64,000 nt of DNA from Phycisphaerae bacterium (lineage in GTDB: Bacteria; Planctomycetota; Phycisphaerae; UBA1845; UTPLA1). The notes beneath the pieces are model-generated. The model ran no database searches and was not told the DNA's origin. It worked only from the letters and a program-made list of their open reading frames with translations. This document shows positions 27,092-36,302 of this stretch, one piece after another. Made by a program: the position numbers and the translations under genes. The stretch is taken from the NCBI GenBank assembly GCA_019636475.1, contig JAHBXN010000004.1, forward strand, positions 407,073 to 471,072. Reading direction: 5' to 3'. Positions within the stretch are counted from its first letter, which is position 1, and the number at the start of each line of letters is the position of its first letter.

Positions 27092-30000
27092 ATGGAGCAG
27101 GAGACTCGCCGAAAAACCGCCGGCGGCGCAACGCTGCCGTCCGCGGAAGCGACACCTCGTCCACGTTTCACAATTCCATCCGGCGAGTCCGTCGCCGCCG
27201 ACAGCGTCCCCCAGGATGCGGCTCATCTCGCGGCTTCCCGGCCGAAGTCGGCGGATCGCAGCGGTCTGGCCTTCGGCGCGGGAGAGTCGGAACCAATCTC
27301 GCCGACCTCGCAGACCGTTTCCGGTTCCGGCGACGAGATTATGGAAGACCTCTCACGATTGAACGATGCGTCGCGTATGGTCGCAGGAATTCGCCAGTGG
27401 GTGGATTCGCAATCGACCGAAGAAGCGGCGATCCTGGCAAACCTGACGCGAGGGTCCGGCTTTTCCGTGCTCAAGGATCTCATGGGGTCAGATGAAGACG
27501 AAATGGATTCGCGTTCCATGCCGATCGCGGGCGCGCGTTTCCGGCCGCCGGCTGTTTCTGCGCGACAGTCGGAGGCGGCGAAGTTGGATCAGAACCCCCA
27601 ATTAGGCCATGACCCCGATGCGGTTACGACGGTAGAATCTCCGGGGCGAGAGGGGGCCCGGGGGGAGGTGCCGCAGGAACAATCGGCCACGGATTCGGAC
27701 GAAGGCGTACTTGATATGGAAAGATCCCTCGACAAGCCCAAATCGCACGACCGCGGACCGTCGACCGATGTTGCCGCAAACGAAGGAGATCAATTCCTTC
27801 TGGCGGCCGAGCAGCGGCAGGCCCAGGAAGAATTGCGGCGAATCCGTGAGCGCGGTCCATCAGCAGGCCTCGTCGGCGGGGCGACCGGAATTCGGGGCGG
27901 GGACGAGCGCTCCGCGATGATCCGTGATCGGGTCGCTCTGGCGCAGCGAGCACTCGATGAGAGGGCGCAAAAACTAAGTGAAGAACTTGCGCAGGAACGT
28001 GAGCGGCTCAAGGCCTATCGCGATCGTCTTCAAGCCAAGGCGCAGGAACTCCTCGAATCGACCCGGACACAGAAGCAGAAACTCGTCGAACAACGGGAAG
28101 AAATCGACCGGGCCGCGGCTGATCTGGCGGCGGCTCGTGCTGAATTCGAGGCCGCGCAATCACTTCTGGAAACAGAAAAATCCGCATTGGAATCGGCGCG
28201 CGCGGAACTGAGCGAACAGGCAGAGCTCGAGGCACGCAAAGCGACCGCGGAGCGATTTCACGAATTGGAATCGGAAGCAGCCCGCCGGCAGAGCGAGTAT
28301 GAATCACGGCTTGCTCAGTTCGAAGCGGACCGGGCGGCGTTCGAGAGCGAGAAGACGCGCGCTCGAGAGAAGCTGTTCGAGGAAATCGAGTCTGCTCGAT
28401 CGGCTCGTATGCGCGAGGTGGAACTGGAGGCGGCGAATCGCGAAGCGGAATCAGCCGCTGCGCGAAGTCGGCTCGAAGCGGAAATTCGGGCGCTTGAGAA
28501 TGAACGATCGCTCGCCGGCGAGAAGCTGCGGGACGAGATCGAAACAGCCCGCACGGCTCGGATGCGCGAGCTGGAACATGAAGCCGCCCAGCGCGAGGCG
28601 GAGTTCGCGGCCTCGCGAAACCGGCTTGTTTCGGAAATACAGGAATTTGAGGCTGAAAAGCAGCGGATTCGCGAAGCTACGTTGACGGAGGTCGAGCGTC
28701 TGAAGGCGCAACGCCTTGAGGAAGCTGAACTTGAGCTTCGTCGAACCCGGGCGGATGCCGAGGCGGCTCGCGCGAATCTGGAGGATGCTCGGCGTGAATT
28801 TGAGGATGAAAAGCAGCGAATTCTCGATCAACTGACATCGCAATCGGACGAGGCAACCCGAAATCGTCTGCGCGAACTGGACGAAGAATCGGCCAAACGG
28901 CGGACCGAGTTTGACAAGCGCGAGGCCGCACTGCGCGAGCGCGAGGCCGCAATCGCGAAGGATCGCATGGAAGCCGAGCAGGCCATGCGCGTGCGCGAGT
29001 CAGAACTTGCCGCGCTGAAATCCGAACTGGAGCATTCCCGGCGTCAGCAGGAGGTCGAACACGATGCCCGCGTCCGCGAACTGGAACAGGCGCGGCAAAC
29101 GTTTGAGCGTGATCGAGCGGAGACGACGGCCGAACTGCAAAAGCTGCGCGTTGATCACGAATCCGAGGTGCAGCGCCGTGGCAGCGAACTGAGCGAATTG
29201 CAGAAGCGCCGCGACGAGGAATTCCGCGCGAAAGTGTTCGATCTTGAGCGGCTCCAGCGCGAGCGCGAGGAGCAATTTCAATCGCGCGTGGCCGAATGGG
29301 AACGCAATCGGCTCGAACGCGAATCCGAACTCGAATTCAGACGCGCATCCATCGAGCAGACGATCGCCGAACGGCGTGCTGAACTCGATGCCGAATTGTC
29401 GACGCGGCGGGAGGAGCTTGAGGCCGAAGCATCACGGGTCAAGGATGAGCTGTTCGCGGTCATTCGAGAGCGCGAGCAGGGGCTAGATCAGACGCGCGCC
29501 CTGATCACGAAGCGGGAAGCCTCGATTGTCGAGCAGGCTGCATCGATCAAGGAGCAGATCGAGCAACTTGAAATCCGCCGAAAAGCGATCGCGGATGCGG
29601 AAGCGGAAATCGACCGTCGCCGTGAAGAGTTCGACGGTGAGCTTCGGGCGAAGGAATCGGAATTGCTCCATCGGGAGCAACTGCTGGCGCGCAGGTCCGA
29701 AGAACTGGATGGCATTCGCGCCGAACTCGCGGAGTTCAAATCAACAACCGAGCAGTCGCTTGAGGCGCGCGAGGCCGAGCTGGCTCGCGACCTGATCGCC
29801 CGACGCGCGGAGTTCGACGAATACCGCCGCTCGACCGAGAGTACGCTGGCCGAACGCGAGTCCGCTCTGGAGCGTGAGATCGTCGAAAAGCGATCGGCCC
29901 TGACGGAAGAGATTGCGTCGCGGCGTGCCGGTGTCGAACGTGAGCTGGCATCCCTGCGATCCTCATTTGAAGTGAAGATCGCGGAGCTTCGCAAGGAACT

Positions 30001-33000
30001 CGAGTCCAAGCAGACCGGCGTTGAGGGCGAGCTTCGCATGAAGCGTGCGGCCTTCGATGCCGACATCGCAATGCAGCGCCAGGAATTCGAAGCGGAGTTG
30101 CGTGTGCGGCGGGAGGCGCTCGAGCGGGAGTTCGAGGATCGCCGTTACGAACTTGAAGACGAATTGTCGCACAAGCGCAAGGAACTGACGGAGGAAACGA
30201 CGGCGATTCGCGCCGAGCTGGAAGACGCGGCCAGGCGGCACGAATCGGACGTTCATCGCGCGAAGGAGGAGTTGTCCCGTGCGGAGGCGTCGATCAAAGA
30301 GCGCACCGCAGCGATCGACTCGCAGCGGGCGGCGCTGGTCGAGCGCGAGGCGGAGATATGCGAGCGTGAGCAGGCCATCTCGGCGGGCGACGGAGAACTG
30401 GCGAAGCTTTCAGCTTCGCTGGAGATTCGCGAGCGGCGGCTGAAGGAGTGGCAGGCGCGAATCGAGCGCGCGGAAGCGGCGCTTGAGCACGAACGATCCA
30501 CTCTTCAACGCGACCGAGACGAAGCCGCCGAGATCGCGCAGAAGAACAATCGAATCACGCTGCAACTGGGTGCGGAGTCCGAAGCGCTGAAGTCCCGGCA
30601 GGCGCAGGTGGACAAACTGCGTGGCGAGCTTCAGGAGAAAATCGCCGAGATCGAACGATCCCGGTCCGAGATTGATGCCGCACGGGCGGAACTGGACGCG
30701 GCAAAATCGGAGATTGAATCGCAACGCGAGGCGTTGAACGCGCGAGGCATGGAACTCGATCGGCTGGCCCGATCGACGGAAGCCCGTGCGGAGCAGGTGA
30801 CCATCGGTTCCCGTGAGGCAGAGGAACTCCGGCGACGAGCCGAGGAACTCGAACGCGAAAAGCGCGAAGTGTCGATGCGAACCGCCGAGGTGGTTCGTCG
30901 CGAGGAAGCGCTTCGCGAACGGGAAATCCTGCTTGAGCGGGAACGCGGCGAATTGAATGCCGCGCGCCGCGAGATGGAAAGCACACGTGCACGCCTCGAC
31001 GAGATTGAATCCGAACTCATCGACCGTGAACGTCAGATCAGTGACCGCGTGATGCAGGCCGCGGAGATTGAGCATCGTGCCCGCAAGACCGAGATGGAAT
31101 GCGATGCCGCACGGGCGCAGCTTGAGATCGAGCGCGAACGCGTTCAGGAAGAAATTCAGGCCGAGCGTACAAGCGGATTGGCGGAACTGTTCCAGCAGCG
31201 CGACGCCTTCGCAAGGGAATCCGCAGAATTTGAGCGCCGCAAGGCTGAGCTGGACGAGGCTGATCGGTCGCTGCAATCACTCAGAGCCGAGCTTGAAACC
31301 GACCGCGCAAAGCTCTCGGACGAGCGCTCCCGGTTTCAGGAGGAGTCGGCCGCCTTCGAGGAGAATCGCAAGGCCATCGCCGCCGAACGCGAGGCACTGA
31401 GTGCGGAGAAGGCGGCACTGTCCGAGCGTGAAGCCGAACTGACTGCGTCGCGGGAGCGCCTGGAAAAGGAACGCGCCTCGTTGGATGAAGAGCGGATTCG
31501 AGCTGAGCGCGCTGCGGTGGCGGTGGCCGACCGTGAGCGCACCTTGAAGGATGCTCGTTCGAAGCTGGAATCGGAGCGCCGAGAAACCGAAGAGGCGCGT
31601 CGCCGCCTTTCGGCTCGAATTGAAGAGACGAAGCTGATTCGCCGCAAACTCGCTGAAAAGGCCGATCGTCACCAGCGGCGCAAGGCGCGGCTCCTGTCGG
31701 AATATGCGGAATTCGAGACGCGGCGCAAGGCGTTTGAGGCTGAACGTGCGGAGTTTCGTCGCCAGCGTGACGGCCTCGAAGGACGACGCGAGGACATCCA
31801 CGCCGAATCGTCGGAGATCGAAGCGGAGCGGCAACGGATCGAAGAGGAACGCCGCCAACTGGAGCAGTCCCGGAAGACCTTTGAGGCCGGACTGCGGAAA
31901 CTCGCCGAGGATCAGCGCGATGTCGCCGATCGCGAGTCGATGCTGACGGAGAAGGCCAGTCAGCTCGAGGCGTATCGTGATCGGCTTGAAGAGGAGTATG
32001 CCGAGCTTCAATCGCAGAATCAGAGATTTCTCGAATCGCAAGGCGCCGAGTCGCCCGAGTCGAAGCGGCTTCAAGCGTTGATCGAAGAGACCGATGCGAA
32101 GGCTCATGAGCTTCGGGAACGGGCGAGCCAAATTGAAGCGCACAGCGAAGCGGTTGAGGCTCGTGCGGCCGAGCTGGAACAGGAGCAGTCCAGGATCGAA
32201 CGGCGGCTGCGCGAGATGGATAGTCGTGCCGCCGAACTGGAGCGCCAGCGGGAAGCGATCGAGGCGGAGCGTGCCGAGTTTTCGTCTGTGATGGCTGTCG
32301 AGCAGGCCACCCTTGAAAACCTGCGACGGGATGCCGAGCGCGCGAACGAGCTTGAGCGTGAACGCATTCGAAATCGTGAATACGAGCTGCAGGAGGAGAC
32401 CGCCAAGTATCGCGATCAGCTTGAACGCGAGCTGGAAGATCGCGAACTTGAAGCAATGGACGAACTGCGTCGCCGGATCGAAAGCGAAATGGCCGACCGG
32501 CTCGCGGAAGTCGCGCGGAAGGAAGCGGAAGTCGAGGTGCAGTGCGCGTCCCGAATGCTGGAAGTGGAGCGCGACATCGATGAGCGCCTCAGTCGACTGG
32601 AGGACGAGATTCGCCGTCGTCGTGAATCGACGGAAGCATCGTTCAGTGAGCGGAACGCCACGCTGGAACTCGAAATCAAGGAGGCCCGATCCAGGCTGGA
32701 TCAGCAGGTCGAGGATCTGCGCCGCCGCCAGTCGGCCGTCGCCGAAGAGGAGACGCTGTTGCGCCGCCGCCGGGCAGAGCTTGATGAAGAGCGCGAGCGG
32801 CTGATCGCGAATGTGAGTACCCGGGACGACGATTCCCGACATTCCGTGCAGGCCCGTGACGACGAAGAAGGGCTTGAGCGGCTGGATGGACCGGACCTGG
32901 ACGCGCTGGATGGCGCTGCAATCGATGAGATGCTCAATTCGGAGGAGCCGGCGGCTGCCGCGGGAATCATCGCATCGCAGATCGCACAGCTCGAGACCGG

Positions 33001-34813
33001 GCAGGCGGCGTCACTGCCGATCCATGATCGCACTGCAACAGACTCGTCCGTTGGCCGCCGTCGGATGCGTCCGGTCGTTGCTGCAATTTGTTCGATTGTG
33101 GTGGGCGCGATGGCCGGCGCGTATTACATGTGGTCGCCGTCCGATCAGGTTCGCGTGCGCGGTGAGCTGGTGCTGAACGGGAGCGAGTTCGGCGGGACGA
33201 TGAGCGCCGCGCAGCATGTGGCAGGCATCGTCGGACAGCCGTCGCTCTTTGAAACAGCGTCGGCGCAAGTCGGACGCGACCTGTGGCAGATGTACTCGAG
33301 CGGCGCGATTCGGATTCAACCCTCAAGAGAAGCGGGAAAGGTTGAAATGATCGCTTCGGTTTCGCCGTCGGAGGCGGAATCGGCGTCGGCGTGGCTGTCG
33401 GCGATCGGCCGTGCATATCAGAAGCGCCTGGAACACATGGAGTTCACGGCGGATCAGCGTCGTTCCGCGCTGGAAGAGGCTCAGGCCCGCCGGGACGCGC
33501 GCGTTCGGGAGCGTGATGAGGCGGTCGCGGTTCTCGCACGGCTTAGAGAGAATGTTGATGCCGATTCGACGGCACAGCAACTGGAGACGGCGCGGGCGGA
33601 TCAGGAATCGCTTAATCGCACGGCTGCCGAGGCGCAGGCGGCGCTGGATGTCGCGAAAGCGGCACTGGAGCGTCATCAATCGTCCGGGATTCCGACATCA
33701 CCGATCGTGCCGAGCGAAGCGCAGATCGCCGAGTCCATCGGGAAGGATGCCGATCTGTCCCTGGCGATCGATGAACGCGGCGCGAAGGCGCTTCGGTTCC
33801 ATGATGCCATCGTCAAGGCCATGTCGAAATCGATTGTGCCGCTGACGACGCTGCTGCGATGCGTGGCGGAATTCAGCGCGGAGGTCGAGCAGCAGATTTC
33901 GAAGCAGTCGGATCCGGATATTCGTAAAGAGCTGGAGCGCATTGCCATCGATCTGTCTGATTTGAAAGATCAGGCGGAGGAATTTTCGAGGTCGTGGGAC
34001 GCGCTGTCGCCAAGAGTCGCGGCCTGGAAGGACATGGAGAACGCCGATCAACTGATAGAATATCAGAAGAAGGCGGAGCTGCTCGTCCGCGAGTTTCATA
34101 CTGCGTCCAAGGCGTCGCTGGGCGCGGCTGTCGCCGGCGTGGATGACATCGGCCGGAGCGGCACGGAGATGACGCAGCGTCGGATCATTCAGGCGCAGCT
34201 CAGCAAGCACTCGAACGCCTGTTACGAACGCCGGAATGAATGGACCGTGGCGGCCAGCGAAATCGTTCCGGCCAACAATGTCGAACTGAAGGCACTGCGG
34301 GACACGCTTGTGAATCTCACGCCGCGAATCGAGCAGGGCCGTGAACGGCATCGGCAGGCCGTTGCGATGCAATTGATGGAACGCAGGAAGGCCGACTGGC
34401 AGGCTGAGGAATCGCGATTGACGGACCTTGTCGCAAAGGCTGATGCGTCTCACCGGGAATGGGCACAAAAGGCGATGGCTGCCATGAAGACGGCACTCAA
34501 CGTCGATGACGACGCCATGAAATCGATGGAAGCCCGCCGGTCGGAGATCATCACGCAGCAGGAGCGGATTACCCAACTGGAGCGGGATGTTGCGGAGAGC
34601 CAGGCACAGGTCGAACAGTTGAAATCGAATTCATCGGTGAACATGTCAACTGCGGTGACGTATCGATCTCTTCCGGCGCCGGCGGCTGCTTCGTTTGATC
34701 CGACACGGCTCGGCGCGGCGTCGGGCCTGGGCGGGGGCGTTGCCGTGCTGATGATGGTTGTGATACTTCTCGCGGCCCGGCCGGTTCGCGAATTCGAATC
34801 GTCGTCCGTTTGA
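27092..34813 (+). CDS. Giant coiled-coil protein with C-terminal Wzz/PCP-like membrane module
   Basis: About 2573 residues. Residues 1-270 are low-complexity and probably disordered. From about 278 to 1960 the chain is almost unbroken Glu/Arg/Ala-rich coiled coil with no Walker motifs, so it is not an SMC or Rad50 ATPase. A TM helix (about 1990-2012, VVAAICSIVVGAMAGAYYMW) is followed by some 520 residues starting with a beta-containing stretch and going on as helices. Next are a proline-rich segment (LPAPAAASFDP) and a second TM near 2540-2562, then a short basic tail. TM, helical extracytoplasmic part, Pro-rich segment and TM is the layout of Wzz/PCP chain-length regulators. The ATG at 27092 has GGAG nine bases upstream; an earlier ATG at 27017 is less likely. 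It lies between the FHA and GT4 genes in a probable operon. Role inferred only. Confidence 0.75.
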   Translation: MEQETRRKTAGGATLPSAEATPRPRFTIPSGESVAADSVPQDAAHLAASRPKSADRSGLAFGAGESEPISPTSQTVSGSGDEIMEDLSRLNDASRMVAGIRQWVDSQSTEEAAILANLTRGSGFSVLKDLMGSDEDEMDSRSMPIAGARFRPPAVSARQSEAAKLDQNPQLGHDPDAVTTVESPGREGARGEVPQEQSATDSDEGVLDMERSLDKPKSHDRGPSTDVAANEGDQFLLAAEQRQAQEELRRIRERGPSAGLVGGATGIRGGDERSAMIRDRVALAQRALDERAQKLSEELAQERERLKAYRDRLQAKAQELLESTRTQKQKLVEQREEIDRAAADLAAARAEFEAAQSLLETEKSALESARAELSEQAELEARKATAERFHELESEAARRQSEYESRLAQFEADRAAFESEKTRAREKLFEEIESARSARMREVELEAANREAESAAARSRLEAEIRALENERSLAGEKLRDEIETARTARMRELEHEAAQREAEFAASRNRLVSEIQEFEAEKQRIREATLTEVERLKAQRLEEAELELRRTRADAEAARANLEDARREFEDEKQRILDQLTSQSDEATRNRLRELDEESAKRRTEFDKREAALREREAAIAKDRMEAEQAMRVRESELAALKSELEHSRRQQEVEHDARVRELEQARQTFERDRAETTAELQKLRVDHESEVQRRGSELSELQKRRDEEFRAKVFDLERLQREREEQFQSRVAEWERNRLERESELEFRRASIEQTIAERRAELDAELSTRREELEAEASRVKDELFAVIREREQGLDQTRALITKREASIVEQAASIKEQIEQLEIRRKAIADAEAEIDRRREEFDGELRAKESELLHREQLLARRSEELDGIRAELAEFKSTTEQSLEAREAELARDLIARRAEFDEYRRSTESTLAERESALEREIVEKRSALTEEIASRRAGVERELASLRSSFEVKIAELRKELESKQTGVEGELRMKRAAFDADIAMQRQEFEAELRVRREALEREFEDRRYELEDELSHKRKELTEETTAIRAELEDAARRHESDVHRAKEELSRAEASIKERTAAIDSQRAALVEREAEICEREQAISAGDGELAKLSASLEIRERRLKEWQARIERAEAALEHERSTLQRDRDEAAEIAQKNNRITLQLGAESEALKSRQAQVDKLRGELQEKIAEIERSRSEIDAARAELDAAKSEIESQREALNARGMELDRLARSTEARAEQVTIGSREAEELRRRAEELEREKREVSMRTAEVVRREEALREREILLERERGELNAARREMESTRARLDEIESELIDRERQISDRVMQAAEIEHRARKTEMECDAARAQLEIERERVQEEIQAERTSGLAELFQQRDAFARESAEFERRKAELDEADRSLQSLRAELETDRAKLSDERSRFQEESAAFEENRKAIAAEREALSAEKAALSEREAELTASRERLEKERASLDEERIRAERAAVAVADRERTLKDARSKLESERRETEEARRRLSARIEETKLIRRKLAEKADRHQRRKARLLSEYAEFETRRKAFEAERAEFRRQRDGLEGRREDIHAESSEIEAERQRIEEERRQLEQSRKTFEAGLRKLAEDQRDVADRESMLTEKASQLEAYRDRLEEEYAELQSQNQRFLESQGAESPESKRLQALIEETDAKAHELRERASQIEAHSEAVEARAAELEQEQSRIERRLREMDSRAAELERQREAIEAERAEFSSVMAVEQATLENLRRDAERANELERERIRNREYELQEETAKYRDQLERELEDRELEAMDELRRRIESEMADRLAEVARKEAEVEVQCASRMLEVERDIDERLSRLEDEIRRRRESTEASFSERNATLELEIKEARSRLDQQVEDLRRRQSAVAEEETLLRRRRAELDEERERLIANVSTRDDDSRHSVQARDDEEGLERLDGPDLDALDGAAIDEMLNSEEPAAAAGIIASQIAQLETGQAASLPIHDRTATDSSVGRRRMRPVVAAICSIVVGAMAGAYYMWSPSDQVRVRGELVLNGSEFGGTMSAAQHVAGIVGQPSLFETASAQVGRDLWQMYSSGAIRIQPSREAGKVEMIASVSPSEAESASAWLSAIGRAYQKRLEHMEFTADQRRSALEEAQARRDARVRERDEAVAVLARLRENVDADSTAQQLETARADQESLNRTAAEAQAALDVAKAALERHQSSGIPTSPIVPSEAQIAESIGKDADLSLAIDERGAKALRFHDAIVKAMSKSIVPLTTLLRCVAEFSAEVEQQISKQSDPDIRKELERIAIDLSDLKDQAEEFSRSWDALSPRVAAWKDMENADQLIEYQKKAELLVREFHTASKASLGAAVAGVDDIGRSGTEMTQRRIIQAQLSKHSNACYERRNEWTVAASEIVPANNVELKALRDTLVNLTPRIEQGRERHRQAVAMQLMERRKADWQAEESRLTDLVAKADASHREWAQKAMAAMKTALNVDDDAMKSMEARRSEIITQQERITQLERDVAESQAQVEQLKSNSSVNMSTAVTYRSLPAPAAASFDPTRLGAASGLGGGVAVLMMVVILLAARPVREFESSSV
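28211..28975 (+). repeat. Tandem 153-bp (51-residue) repeats inside the giant coiled coil
   Basis: Five consecutive 51-residue units can be aligned by eye. Units 2 and 3 start at 28364 and 28517 and are the closest pair, sharing the core SARxARMREVELEAA or TARTARMRELEHEAA and then REAE. Units 1, 4 and 5 are more diverged but keep a charged unit end such as FESEKTRA, FEAEKQRI and FEDEKQRI. Units are exactly 153 bases, so they probably arose by tandem duplication. A 51-residue period equals four hendecads plus one heptad. Confidence 0.65.
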
Positions 34814-34892
34814 CCGGGGCGGCGGCATGTAGGCCGCGGCCAGCCCCAGTACGCGAATCCGCCGGACTGATCGGTCCGGCGTCGGTGAATCG

Positions 34893-36005
34893 GTGGTGTC
34901 GAGCACGCGCGTCCTTCTGCTTTCAACTGATTTGAATCGGGGTGGATTGCCGCTTCGGCTGGTTCGTCTGGCCGAGCAGTTTCATTCCGTCGGCGTCGAT
35001 CCGATCGTTGGTTGTCTCGCGCCGCGCGGCCCGCTGCACGAAGACCTCGACTCGGCGGGCGTTGCTTCATTTTCGTGTGATGCACGCGGCCGATTCGATG
35101 CAAGCTGTCTGGCGCGCCTTGCTGCGTCAATCCGGTATTTCAATCCAGACCTGGTCCATGCCTCTTTGTTTCATGCGAATCTCGCGGCCCGCATGGTGGG
35201 GCGGTGGGATCGTTCACGGCCGATTGTCACGGCCTCGGTGACCGTGGAGATTGAGCGTCGTTGGCATCGCACTCTGGAGGGCCTCACCGCCGGCCTGTCG
35301 GATCTGCATGCGGCGAATTCGACGGCCGTCGCGCGACATCTTATTGACGAACTCTCGTTTCCGGCTGATCGGGTGGTGACCGTGCCGAACGCCGTGAATT
35401 TTGAGCTTCTGAGTTCAACCCCGGCGATTTTACGCCGGCAACACGGGCTGCGCGAGGACATGCCGCTGGTTGTATGGGCCGGTCGCATGGACCCGGTGAA
35501 GAATCTGCCTTTCTGGGTCGATGTCGTGGCCGAGGTGTCGCGCGAGATTCCGGTGCAGGGCGTGTTGCTGGGTGATGGTGCGGATCGACCTCGAATCGAA
35601 TCGCGCATTGAACAGCACGGTCTTTCGAGGTGGATTCGATTGCCTGGATGGTGTCATGACACGGCCGCCTGGTTCCATGCCGCTGATCTGTTCATGTTCC
35701 CTTCGATGACCGAGGGGTCTCCGAATGCCGTGCTTGAGGCACTGTGTTGCGGGTGTCCTGTCCTTGTCAGTGACATTCCTGCATGCGCGGCGGTCATCGA
35801 CGAGGCCGGCACCGGTCGAGCGTGCCGAATTGGTGACACATCGGAATGGGCGCGTGCCGCGCTGTCGATCCTGTCGGAGCGGGCACACACGGCATCTGAG
35901 GCGCCGCAACGAGCGCGGAGCACCGTGGACCGGCTGAAACGCTCACATTCAATGCCGGCTGTTCTGTCGGCGTGGCGTCGCATCTATGACCGCCTGCTGG
36001 CCTGA
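34893..36005 (+). CDS. Glycosyltransferase family 4 (GT-B fold)
   Basis: Retaining glycosyltransferase of 370 residues, soluble or peripherally membrane bound. The N-terminal Rossmann half has LSTDLNRGGLPLRLVRLAEQF (the GG acceptor loop). The C-terminal half has the nucleotide-sugar site with AGRMDPVKN, the basic LLGDGADRPRIE strand and the E-x7-E motif in MTEGSPNAVLEAL (Glu274 and Glu282). These are hallmarks of GT4. It starts with GTG 79 bases after the giant coiled-coil gene on the same strand. The pairing with a Wzz-like module suggests cell-surface polysaccharide synthesis. Donor and acceptor sugars cannot be inferred. Confidence 0.9.
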   Translation: MVSSTRVLLLSTDLNRGGLPLRLVRLAEQFHSVGVDPIVGCLAPRGPLHEDLDSAGVASFSCDARGRFDASCLARLAASIRYFNPDLVHASLFHANLAARMVGRWDRSRPIVTASVTVEIERRWHRTLEGLTAGLSDLHAANSTAVARHLIDELSFPADRVVTVPNAVNFELLSSTPAILRRQHGLREDMPLVVWAGRMDPVKNLPFWVDVVAEVSREIPVQGVLLGDGADRPRIESRIEQHGLSRWIRLPGWCHDTAAWFHAADLFMFPSMTEGSPNAVLEALCCGCPVLVSDIPACAAVIDEAGTGRACRIGDTSEWARAALSILSERAHTASEAPQRARSTVDRLKRSHSMPAVLSAWRRIYDRLLA

Positions 36006-36081
36006 CGGGCACCGTAAGGTGGGCCGTTTTCCCTGATCACCACAAGGTGCAAGCTCAAGCCGTACGGCTGGCTCCGGCTTC

Positions 36082-36122
36082 TTTTTTTGGAATGGGCCGG
36101 CGCATGGCCCGTTCCAAAAAAA
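36082..36122 (+). repeat. Long inverted repeat with T and A tracts between GT4 and mraZ
   Basis: Arms 36082-36098 (TTTTTTTGGAATGGGCC) and 36106-36122 pair over 17 positions with one G-T wobble around a 7-base loop. The T-tract lies 5' and the A-tract 3' on both strands, the opposite of an intrinsic terminator. It could be an extended operator, a transcript-stabilising hairpin or a relic of a small mobile element. It lies at the edge of the most AT-rich stretch of the window. Confidence 0.7.
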
Positions 36123-36264
36123 AGTTGGAGTTGCAAATTATGTATTGACAGAAGGTTCCTGATTCGTGGCCCGATATCGAAAAATTTTCGCGCAAAACAA
36201 GTCGAAATATCCTTGTATTTGGTGGAGCAAAAGATATGCTTCTGCCCATAGAAATACATTGAAG

Positions 36265-36289
36265 TGGGGAGCCGTGGTGCTCGGTGTTC
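36265..36289 (+). promoter_or_regulatory. Candidate MraZ-binding repeats upstream of mraZ
   Basis: TGGGG (36265), TGGTG (36275) and TGTTC (36285) recur every 10 bases just before the mraZ start. MraZ is known to bind TGGGN units separated by five bases in its own promoter. The first unit fits exactly, the second has one mismatch and the third is poor. An AT-rich stretch with a weak promoter-like pair (TTGTAT, 16 bases, TATGCT near 36214-36241) lies just upstream. Confidence 0.35.
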
Positions 36290-36302
36290 GGCGTCGGAAC
36301 GA

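Noticed and set aside
31277..32842. Long antisense frame (over 500 codons) inside the giant coiled-coil gene
   Set aside because: Long antisense frames are expected opposite GC-rich Glu/Arg coils because of codon bias. It has no known motif.
27092..34813. SMC or Rad50-type ATPase
   Set aside because: No Walker A, Walker B or signature motif at either end, and two TM helices near the C terminus.
36082..36122. Inverted repeat read as an intrinsic terminator of the GT4 gene
   Set aside because: The hairpin is followed by A, not T, on both strands, so it cannot act as a standard terminator.
36140..36180. TTGACA-like box at 36144 as an mraZ promoter
   Set aside because: No acceptable minus-10 element at 16-18 bases downstream.
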